NCBI GenBank assembly: GCA_037783545.1
Contig: JBBELK010000837.1
Location: forward strand, 62,001-126,000
Length of the DNA stretch: 64,000 nt
Source of the DNA: Henricia sp. BOLD:AAB3569
Lineage: Eukaryota; Echinodermata; Asteroidea; Spinulosida; Echinasteridae
Reading direction: 5' to 3'
A program made the position numbers and the translations under genes. Below the pieces are notes generated by a model. That model did no database searches and was not told the DNA's origin. It was given only the letters and a program-made list of their open reading frames with translations. Below, piece by piece: positions 46,262 through 57,500 of this stretch. The number at the start of each line of letters is the position of its first letter. The first letter of the stretch is position 1.

Positions 46262-46590
46262 GTTACCCAAACTTTTACTCTTGAGTTGGCAAGAAAATTC
46301 CGACTGAAAGTGTTGATAGCAATGGTAACAAACACCACAGGATTTTTATTTCCATGTAAAATGGTATCATGGCTTTTATTCAACACAATAATACATTTGT
46401 CAGATTTACTGAAGCATTACTGCACCAATGTGGCTGAAATTTCTACAAGGCAGTTTATCAACATCATTCTTTAGTTATGTAATGCTGTTGTTCCTGTTTT
46501 TAAAAGTTTTCTAATCTTGTAATCTGTCTTTAAAAATTATGCCCTTTCCAGCAATCCGTAAAAGTTTGATCTTGCAAATGACAGGCCTAC
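46262..46590 (-). mobile_element. TTAAAGGCCC MITE family copy (reverse)
   Basis: Reverse copy with GTGTTGATAGCAATGGTA, AACAAACACCACA, GGCTGAAATTTCTACAAGGC and a terminal CTTGCAAATGACAGGCC. No coding capacity. Confidence 0.65.
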
Positions 46591-46599
46591 ATTGACACT

Positions 46600-47569
46600 T
46601 TGTAAAGAATTTACGCATTTTTGTCAAAACTAAAATCATGCGTTATCGCATTCACTGATAGTCTGTGTGTTCCAAAAGGTTGTCGCTGTAGGTTGTGCCA
46701 AATCGAATCCATATTTTTAAAATTCCAATGTTCATCGTGTTTATATGTTTTGTCACTATTTGTCAAGGTAATTTGAATTTTTAACGTGTAGCTGTTGTTG
46801 AAGCTACAGTGGAAGTCAAGATTCCACAGGAACATAGTAGTAAAGAAAAACAAATATTCATTTTATGGGTTACGAATTCTTCATTCAAAAACATGAAATT
46901 CACTGGGCCCCAAATCTTGAGCGGCATCATTTGTTTTTACAAATAAAATAATTATATCAATAAATACACCGCACATGTGTACAATTATGTCATCAGCGCG
47001 CGTGGTATAGTATTATAATAATTATAGGGAGTAGTTATTTTCCTAATCGAAATAATTATTAAGTAGGTTTTAAAAATTCATTACAAAATGTGCAGAAAGT
47101 AGTACCGATGCCCGTCTACCGGAAAGAGTCCGTGTAAAGCCATTGGGGGTGATGGCACTATCGATTTTTCAAGCCGACCAGCCACTCACGTGCTCCTATC
47201 TCTCTGTGTGGTGATCGCCGCCGTAATTCAGCAACTCTCATTCGCTATTCGATTTTTAATGAGGCTTAGCCATGCCTAAATACTACGAGAATTAAACGTC
47301 CCATAGATGGGCTTTTATTCAATATAAGGGTTATATTTTAACACTAACACTTCAACACTTTCTCTATTTTAAATTTGCCGACTTTGGGGAGAACTGAGCC
47401 GATATGGAGAACTGAGCCGATTTAAGTAATTTCTTGTACAGCCAGTTCATGACAACTTATCTGCAAAGGAGGGTTTGGAGAGTTAGTTCAAATTAGTTAA
47501 AATTGGGTTAATTAGGAAAAGAAATATTAGTTTAATACATTGTGTGAATTTAGCGGAAATTCGTTTTGT
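46600..47569. other. 5' flank of the homeobox gene
   Basis: About 1 kb upstream of the first coding exon. No TATA box at a sensible distance and no clear initiator. Near 47205-47270 a higher-complexity stretch (GTGATCGCCGCCGTAATTC, TTTTTAATGAGGC) could belong to a promoter or 5' UTR. A TAA in frame with the coding exon lies at 47570-47572. Confidence 0.35.
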
Positions 47570-47620
47570 TAAAGAACATTACAAAGAGCTTGGTTTTCTA
47601 AGTATAAAACTGCGGCTGCA

Positions 47621-48089
47621 ATGATGAACACAGGAGAACAATTTTGTAACACAGACAATGATTTGGATGTGCTCGCGCCCACCCCGTCGCCAGATTCTAG
47701 CGGGCGAGACAGCTCTAGCTCAGGCGATATCCTGCCTCCCTCCTCCGTCGCCAAAACTTCATTCTCCATCGCTGAGATTCTGGCGTCCCCGCAAACATCG
47801 CCGACTCACCACAAACCCACAGCAGCCAGCAAGCACTCCACGGACATTGTCGACATAACGAAGGAGCATCAAAAATATCCCATTATCGGACAAACTGGTG
47901 TTCATTTGGTCCGGCCGACTGCAGTCCGAGAGAGCGGGCTGGGAGGCGGGAGCATGGCACCACCGCCCGGGCATTGGTGTGGCAGTGCGTCAGCGGCGGC
48001 GTTGCAGTACGCGTACAGTGCGGCCCCCAGTTTGCCTGTGTGGCCGTCTTGGTATCAGGCTGCTGGGTTTGGTCGGCCTAACATTCCAG
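47621..48089 (+). CDS. Homeobox gene, coding exon 1
   Basis: Codes for residues 1-156 plus the first base of codon 157. It ends CATTCCAG before GTAAGT, a consensus donor (phase 1). It carries the eh1-type motif and no known DNA-binding domain. The ATG context has G at -3. Further non-coding 5' exons are possible and not visible. Confidence 0.88.
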
Positions 48090-51000
48090 GTAAGTGGTTA
48101 AAATGTGACTGTATTTGAAGGTATTTGAACATTTACACTCATAAAATGTTAGAATGCAGCAAACAGTAGCCATGAACTATAGTACCACAAAATAATTTTT
48201 TTTTACCCATACGAGTGTGCCGTAATATCCATTTGGCTGTTTCAGGAGGAGGCATATACTGCAACTTTCCCGGGCTTGTATATTCCGGACTGAAATTATT
48301 ATGAAATGATTCCGGACTGAAATGAGTATAGGCCATGGGTAAATCATGCAACTATCTTGTTCCGAACAAAAATGCTTCTGGATTTTAACGAAAAAGTCGG
48401 TTAAATTTTAAACATTCTTTAATACACAGCCAGATTAAGTGCCGACAAACACGTGTTGAATTGGTTGTGCATCAATGCTTTTTAGTTACAATAAACCGTT
48501 CAAATCCAGGCATGGTTTTTGTGTTAAGTGAATGGTAAAACAATATTTAAAGGAAAACAAACCTCAATTGTTACTTTCTTACAAAAAGTACTATCTTGGA
48601 GTGTTTGTTACCATTGCTATTGAGTAATTTCTTTCTTGTCAACTCATGAAGTGAAGTTTTCTCAGTCTCGTTCTAAGATAAAAGTGAAACAACTATAATT
48701 GTAATATAAATACCGTAAAAGCTATAATAAAGTTACCGCGAGCTGGACATAAAGTAGCGTTAGTTCGTGGAAGCAAAAACACAAAAGTCTGTAATTGAGA
48801 ATGTCACATTCTGTCTTTTTCTCGAGAAGTTAATAGATGAATCTTTTCAAGCAAGCACGGTTTTACAGGGCAGGCTATAATGTATCGATATATGTGTTTT
48901 TCCATGCATATAAAGTGCCTTTTGTTCGACCCTCATTTCACAATAACAAAGTTTAGAAAGAGCGTGCATGCGTTTTTTCCCCCCTGTGTTTGCTTTGATG
49001 TCGTTTTGTGGTGTAGGGCTGCACTTCAGACAGTACCGGGGTATAGCTTTGCTGAACACAATGTAGGCCTATAGATCAAATTACAGTCTTGCTCTTAACT
49101 GCGTATTCATTGCGAAATTAGCAAAATAGAAGGGCAGCTATTTCAATTATACTTGAATTAGTGCGAGACTCTCTCTCTACCAGCAATAAGATCGTCTGAA
49201 CAACAAGTATAGAAACGAGGCAGAAAAACTGCCCTTTTTAATTTTTGTTCTTTGGCTATATACCCCTCCTAATTACACAATGATCAAAAGCTATTTTGCG
49301 GTTAGTGTATTTCAATAGGCGCAACTGCTTGTTTCATGAGTACCCGTACATTTGTGTATACGAGCTGGCAGAGTGCATAATAACTACCTATACAATCATC
49401 ATTTGGACCAGCAGTGGTCTAAACTATAACTGAACATAATTAAGCGGTATTAAGGGATATTTTGTCAGCCAAAAACTAATTACTTCACACAAATTACCAT
49501 ATGACGTGCGCAGTAGCGTATAAGTATGAATTTAAAGGTCAGTTTGAAAAAAGTCAAAGAACGCGTATTTTTATCCATCGTAAAATATAATTTTTGATAA
49601 CAATTTTGAAAACCTTTCGATTAAAGTTTTCTTGATTGATCTTTAAGCGAGAATGGTATTTATTTACATGATTGGTAAACTATTAAAAACGGCAGTATTT
49701 CCACTCGTAATTAAAAATGTGAGACAACTGCCTTGTAGAAATTTCAGCAACATAAACGCAGTAATACTTCAGAAAACCTGAAAAATCCATGCATGTTTTT
49801 GTGTGATGAATGAATGGTAAAAATAAAATCAGTTTGCAATTTGTCCCACAAAGGTACCATTTTACAAAAAAATAAATAATGTGGTGTTTGTTATACCATT
49901 TTAATTTTGCAATCAACACTTTTAGTCGGTGAAGTAAAATTCGGTGAAGTAAAATTTGGGGTAACTGCAATTGACGTATTGGGCTTTAAATTACATTGTG
50001 TTTTCCTGGCTTCGTACTAAAGTTGAATTCAGGGTTATTTGATTGGATCGTATAAATTGGCAAAAAAATTGTCGAATGGAAAGCGCATGGTCTTTTTTTC
50101 AGTACTGTACAGACATGGCTTTTTTGTCAATAATACTGACCCAAACGACTATTTTTTTACAAACTTGGCAATAGGTATAATATAGGTTTTCTCGTTCAGT
50201 TTAAACAAAGTACCTAGTTTGTTTCAGATGCATTCGTTTTAACACAAATTTGAATGCATTTGGGATCATCCTTTAATTATTTAAAGAGAGCACGCAATCG
50301 GGAAAATTCCACACTTAAATTTAAAACTACGCGCATTCAATTTTGAAATACCAGCGAAAATCATTCAAATTCGCCCAAGCCTCGAGCTTGTGCTAAATTG
50401 AATGAAGATTCAATGCTTTATGTTTTGAATGACACAAATTCTAATCTGGATGAACACAATAATGTAAATGTCTTTAAACGAAATTAAATAACGTGCAAAG
50501 GAATAAGAACCAGAGAAATGCGTCCTGATCAAAATCACTTGAATACGTACAATTTTTGTATGAATTCGAGCGAGAAAACGTATACAAATTCTTATGAAAA
50601 GAATCCGGTTGTAGAAGTATGTTGTTTTGTTTTTGCTGAAACTTTTGCTGCTGTTTTAAACAAGACTGCGCTAATTCAATTAAGAGCTTGTCCAGATTTT
50701 TCCAGAAAATGAATTTCGTTCTAGCCTAACAATCATATAAACTACCTCTCCAAAATACTATTCATTGGAAGAAAACAGGAAATTTGCAATCTCCACTTTA
50801 GATGTGGAAGCAACAGGTTGGTATAATCACTGCACTGTTTTATGTAACCGGATAAATTAGTTTACAAAACATAGGGTTTTTTAGGGGAGCGTTTTTTTGT
50901 TTAATTTTTTTTTTTTTACGATATCAATGGAAATATACGGAATGAGAGCGCGAAATTTCAGAATGGTATTGAAAAAATAAAACACATGATATCATATAAA

Positions 51001-51462
51001 AATCTCTACACCCATTGGAAAAATGGAGGGCGGGAGGAGAGAGCTTAGTAAAAGAAAATGTGACATTATACAACAAAGCAAATACATATTTCCTTTTGCC
51101 TATACAGGACCGAAACCACTGGGCAGACGGCCGAGGAAACCCGGGGTAGATCGCAAACCACGACAGGCCTACTCCTCCAAACAACTTGAACGGCTAGAGG
51201 AAGAGTTTAAAGCCGACAAGTACCTGAGTGTAAGCAAGAGGCTGGAACTGTCCATGGCTCTAAACCTGACGGAAACCCAGATCAAGACGTGGTTTCAAAA
51301 TCGAAGGTGAGTAAGGTGAACGTTTTAATGTCGCCACTTGATTTGGGCCTAGCTTCGCAGATTGGTCATTTCAGTACATTTATTAAGCTGTTATTGTAAG
51401 TTCCCCCACCCCCGCCCCCCAAAAATAATCCACCATTTCACCGGAAAAAAAGCAAAAGAAAG

Positions 51463-51506
<44 letters not shown>

Positions 51507-54500
51507 CCCAACAAACAAAAACCTGATACCCGTATGAAAGATAAAAGTATACAGTGTTAACAATTACTTTGGGTAAGGGAAAAACAAACCTCAATTAACA
51601 TTCAGTTTCCCCGACGGAAGCTAAATCAATTTTTGAAGATAAAAGTAGTTGCAACTGTCCAATACAATTATTCCGGTCGAGATATCTTTTTTATATAAGA
51701 ATGGACGTGCATGCAATTTTTGTTTACACGGACGCCCTCGTTTAAACAATTTCATTGTTTTCTCGGAGCGTGGATGGAATACTGAGCTATATTAAACCAT
51801 GTTGATTTTTATCACACACAATCTGCAATCACACATGGAAATAACAGGGTTTGTAGACAGTTTTCAAATCATGTAATCATGTAATACAGGTTTCCCCCTC
51901 CATATTAAAGCAGTTTTAATTTCCCTGCAGTTAGTCCATTTCAAATTTCCAAATAAAGCATTCAAATTCGGTTTTGTGTGGGAAAATATTGTTGGAATGC
52001 TATTCAATTTAGCGCTTTTTCAGTCAGTTTAGTGCTGCAAAATCGTCGTCCAATTGAGCAAACCGCCCTCTGCTGACGATTTTAATCGAAATCGTCATTT
52101 TCGTTTTCATCCAAGAGCAACCAACTTCACAAAATGGTAATCGAAATAAGTACGGAAAAACTGCTGACAAAATTGACAATTTGGAAAAGACAACCGAAAG
52201 CATCTTTGCTTTATCTAACCAGTTGACGCTGGAGGCCGTGTAAACACGCCAAGATTTCCACATCGGTGTAGCGGAGGACTAGTAAAAACGTTCAGGAGAA
52301 ATTCGTTTGTTACTGCGTTTGAAGTCTAAACTCGCGGTAATTTCCAAGAGAAATGGACAAAAAGTTTAAATAACAAAGTTACATTATATAGTGTGCAATG
52401 ACAGTGCAACAACATAGCAACGATACTTCACTGCGCATGGTTAATGAGTTCAGTTGTTTTCCTTCCTCCATAATGTTTCAACTAAAAATAAACCTGCGCC
52501 TATGGCAGCAATGTTTGAAATAATCCCGGCGTTAACTGGTTAAATCATTATTTGAATCATTAACACGTGGGCTATTTCACAATAAGTGTACACTTTCAGT
52601 CTCACTGGCAAATGGGGGTAAAATTTCAAACTTGTCCAACTCACAAAAACTCTGTTGATCTAAAAACTTCAGGATGTATACTAATAATTCCTAAAATATC
52701 AGAGCGTGGCATTATGATTAACATGTTTATTTTTTCCAATGAAATAATGATTTGTAATGGGTTGTCTGGAGAGGACATTTTGTTAAACACGGAATATCAC
52801 AATATAATGGCCAGACTAAATGTTGAAATGGTAATGCCATGGAATGTCCTGTTAGAAGGAATGATACTGTTAATTTTACAAACATAACATAAAATATTTC
52901 AATCATGGTTGACATGTTATATTACAATTTACTGCTGTCCTGGAGAGGACAAATTTTTAACGGATTTTCCACAACCCTGAATATGATCTTGATAATATTT
53001 ACTCAAATCTCTCCCACGATCAAATTGTCATATTTACTCCATCAAATGTGTCCTGTAGATGATACAAACATACTTGTGAGTATATATCTCCAAACTATTC
53101 CATTGTCATGAATACCTTGTCCTGGAGAGGACATTACCATATTTTATTTAACGGGAAATCCACTTTATTTTGAAATGTTCATAAAATTAAACATTTTCGA
53201 CCGAATTACACCAACCCAAGTTTCACAATATTGTTGAACACTATATATCCATGATTGATCACCAAATTCACCACAATAATGCATCATCAACAAATGATTC
53301 CACTTAAACTAATGTAAAACTTGAAATGAGACTCCAAAATGGTGTTAAAAGTGCATGTAAATAGAGAAATTCAAAACGAATAACTCGTAGAATTATGTAA
53401 AAATAGTTCTGTAGCTTGTCCTTCATATTACCCATCATATAAAATCACTCATAACATGTATTTGCACTGATAAAGTTATCCAGGATGGGTTATACTGTAA
53501 GTTACTCAAATGACCACTTATTGTGAAATAGCCCACGTCTTTTGTGTGTCTCTACGTGAGTTTTTATTCTGTTTCCTATCCTTCCATAAGACGAGCTTTT
53601 CTTGAATGTCTTTGTAAAGCATTGGCTTTTGCTGCAGTTTTATAGTCATGCACTAAATTATGTACAAAATACGTTTGGAATGTCTGACGCATATCTTGTA
53701 CTCGACTTATTTGGTTTATGCTCGGATATGTGGATATTTAGCACTGGAAAAGAGTTTACAAATTAGTGCAATTTAAGTGCACTGATTCCACAAATGTCTG
53801 CCCATAGACAAATACGAAGTGTGTGGTTTGAACATTTCCTGCGAATGTTAATACTGATCGGTGCAGTTGTTAAATCGGACTTTTATTTTTATTAAATCGT
53901 TCGGCGCAAGAGTGGAATTGCATACTTCTAAAAAGAACTTGAGTGCTGATTTCGTGCAGCATTCGATTTCACGCCAAATAGAATGACGCCGTGTTCAAAT
54001 TGCCCGCTTCTTTGCTGAAATTGGGCAGGGAAACCTATATATCTTTAAAATGTTTTTTTTTTTCTGCACCAGTGAGTGTCGTGGTAAATCTTTACGCGCA
54101 TTTACAAAATACGTTCTTATCAAGTAAGGAAACAATCTGCCACATTTAAACTAAAAAGGTGTTTCAAAATGTATATTTAGACTGAAGTCATCATTATTTG
54201 ACATATCTTCTTAAACAAATTGAAAGTGGCGCAGTTGAAAGTGGCGCTGCAATAAGGGATACATGTATCGCAATTAGCATGATACTATACCAAGACAATA
54301 TTATACCTATTAAAACTGAAACTCAGACAATATACAGGCACGGGTCTTAAAGTTTGTTTGAAATACTTAAAATGTCACATTTTACAATTACTGTGATTAA
54401 ATGTGATCAGCCGCTTGTTTATCATTGAAAACTAACATCACAACCGTTTGGGATCTATCCGAAGTTTGCATGGAATTTTTGGTGTTTTTTGGTAAAGAAA

Positions 54501-57500
54501 GGTGACACGGCCGTGCAGGGTCCCACATTTCCCGGTTTATTATTATGCTATCGGTATAATAGGGTAATTGACGTGAAATGCGCAAACTCAACAAAGGTAT
54601 TTTCAAAACTAATCTCCCCTTTTTCGACCTATTAAAACTGAAACTCAGACAGTAACATGCCGGGGTCTTAAAATTTGTTTGAAATACTTAAAATGTCACA
54701 TTTTACAATTACTGTGATTAAATGTGATCTATCCATATTCATAAACTTCTCGTGGTGACGTTAACATTAACCGAAATTAAGTGTGAAAAATAAACAATGA
54801 ATTTTGGTTTAATTGAAAATTTATTTTACTAGACTGCAGCTCGTCAATTATACCTTGCACTGTAAACGCCAGAATGAAAATACATATAGAAGTAAATGAG
54901 ATTTTAATCATTATATTTCCATGCAACAGAAAACAGAATCGAAAGGAAATTGGTGAACATTTAGCATGACGTTCAGCAATGCGTATTCAATGTGTTATTT
55001 TGCTTAGTTGTCTGGATTTACGGAGATTTTAGCTCGTGTACGATCGATGTTTCGGCGGCACAATCCCCGTCAGCTGAAATAGCTGCGTGTTCCATTAAAA
55101 CCCCAATCTCCAAGCGCGCACTGCCATGTTTCAGCACGGTTCGTATTGACTCTCGTGGCCAAACTCTTAAATCGATTGCATACGCAATCATCAGGCCTTC
55201 CCAAACTTCCCTGTCGCTAATGAGTGAACAGCACTCGCAGCCATTTTGAGGAGAGGGTGTAGTAGCACTAGGGCCACAACCACTTCAGTCAATGACCCAA
55301 TGATATTAGGAAATGGCTTATTAATTATGTCGTTTACACTAAAACAAATTCCATCAGCTGAACGATAATCTTTAATGGAAACAGCGCTAGAGACTATTAC
55401 AAGTAACGCGGCGAGGGGACATATTGATTTCCTCAAGGGGAAATCTCTTAGCTTCCTGCGCTCCGCTTGAGCTGTTATTTCGAGCAATCTAGAATGAAAC
55501 AAGCTGGTCTACAGTATCTTCCTCGTACTCATCAGTGAGCGTGCAGGGTTGTCAATTGAGCGTTTAACCCGCCGGAGACCAGCAATCAATGTCCGGGGCC
55601 GGCATCGCGGGGCTGAGCTGCATGCACGGCCGGGTATTCGCCGCGAGCGATGCCCAGCAAACATTCACTGTTGTCCGTGCACGGCTTCTTCCCAAATTAG
55701 TGCCACTAAAGGCTCATCCCAGACAATCTATTTGAATTGTAGGAGTACTTTACTTCCTAAAGGCTTCACGATGGTTGAATACGTAGGAGAACGCCATAGT
55801 TACAACAAACCAGTGGTTCAATTATCCATCTCCCTCTCATTTAAAACTGTATTGTATTTTTACACAAAATAAGCCACAAAATCGATTTTAGCTACATGTT
55901 TTCATTAAAAACCTGATTCCATACAGCTTTTGAGCTTTTGGCATTTTTTTACCCCCCAAATAAAATCAAAAAAATAAAATACAGAAATACAGTAGTAGTG
56001 TTTTATAAACCAGCTTATTTTGCGTCACTATTTAAAGTGAACTTACGGATGAGACAAATTATATGTATTTCTACATCTTTTAAGATTATACCGGGTGGTT
56101 TTTCATGGATAGAAAGAGAAAACATTTAGCCATGTACTTGCTCTTATGTGCAATTATCATCGAACACAATACTTTAACAGCTCTCGCAGCCGTGCGTTTA
56201 CAATCGCCACGTGCCGGAGCGGAATTTGTAAAGAAGCTTAATATTCGTTCCCACTTTTTATTTTTTTTCATTTCGTTTGGTTAGCCGCCTCACACCTACA
56301 GGTGAGCCACAGTATACCAACATTTTCAGCCGACACGTGTCTTCGCTGAAACAGCAGCGCCCAGTCTTTTATTCCGAGTAATTAGAATTCGAAGCAATTA
56401 AACAAAACACCGGCCGCCGACTGGGAGCCAACTGCCCCCGCCGGCCGCAAGCCAACCCGCTCCCGCTGGCGCTTTTACTCGGCGCGTTATTGCCAATGCT
56501 TGCCTGCCTGCCAACATTAACGCTACAGCTCGACACGATGTAATAGGAACTCTAAATTGTTTTTCCTGGTGTTGGGGGCAAGGTGGGGGCGCAAGTTGGC
56601 CAGAGGACGTCAATTTTTGGCAATCGTGGTCCAACGTTCTCAAATGACGACGGAGCCAGTTAGTCTACACCGACCTGAGCCACGTTGTTGTGTCTCGGTA
56701 TCGGCTTTCCGTCCTGCTCTGGGGCCTAGTTAAGATGCTGTGTTTACTGGGTTCGGTCAATCCTCATTCTCCGCTCAAGAGCCCTCTAACGGGGGATAAG
56801 CGTTACTTATACAGTACTCTCGTCTTGCCCCGGGCGGCAGGTTCGATCAACGCGCTCAAATGATTTACTTTGCGTCGCTGTATCGTCCGCGGCCGTATCG
56901 TCTCGGAATCCCGTGGTCTCCAACTCTGAATTGTCTCAGTGGTCTTATCGCGTGGGACAGATGCAACAGGTATATGTTTTCCATTAATAGCCACGCTCAA
57001 GTGAGGATTGAGTAACAGAACTTAAACGCGACACCAGTGGAGAAATCAGCCGATACACGGATGCGTCTTGATTTGCCGTGAAACACACACCGTGTTATGA
57101 CAGTTACCAACAACCACTAGTCCAGCACGAACGGGAATGGATAACTTTCACAAGGCGGTCAGCCAAATAAGGATTACACTGCAGGGTTTATGTACATGTA
57201 GCACCCTCGGTGTCTTTGTTATTTGAATAAAGATTAAATAATGTTGTGCAGTAAAATGAAAATATTTCATTGAGACGACATCAACTCCTCGAGAAATTCG
57301 GGGCATTGATTTCGTTTCTTCGGTTATCAAGAGACAGCCGTTCAAGCCTAAATAGGGGACATGGTGTGACGCGGTCGTCATTTTGATAGGCAATACATGT
57401 ATTGGTCAAACCCAAATTTGACATGGCCGAATAAAACTATTTCCCACACTTCGCAGAAAATTTTTGTCGATTTCGCTTAAAAACCACTCAAGATATTTGC

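Larger units (their letters stand above)
48090..51107 (+). other. Intron 1 of the homeobox gene (3,018 bp)
   Basis: GTAAGT donor, and TTTCCTTTTGCCTATACAG acceptor. It holds two TTAAAGGCCC MITE copies (48400-48680, 49690-49985) and a GGAGC/TTAA MITE copy (50705-51045) that ends about 60 bp before exon 2. The stretch 50220-50480 is dense in ATTCAA/TTGAAT words. Confidence 0.85.

Noticed and set aside
47603-47609. TATAAA as a promoter for the homeobox gene
   Set aside because: It lies only about 15 bp before the ATG, so a TATA-directed start would fall inside the coding sequence.
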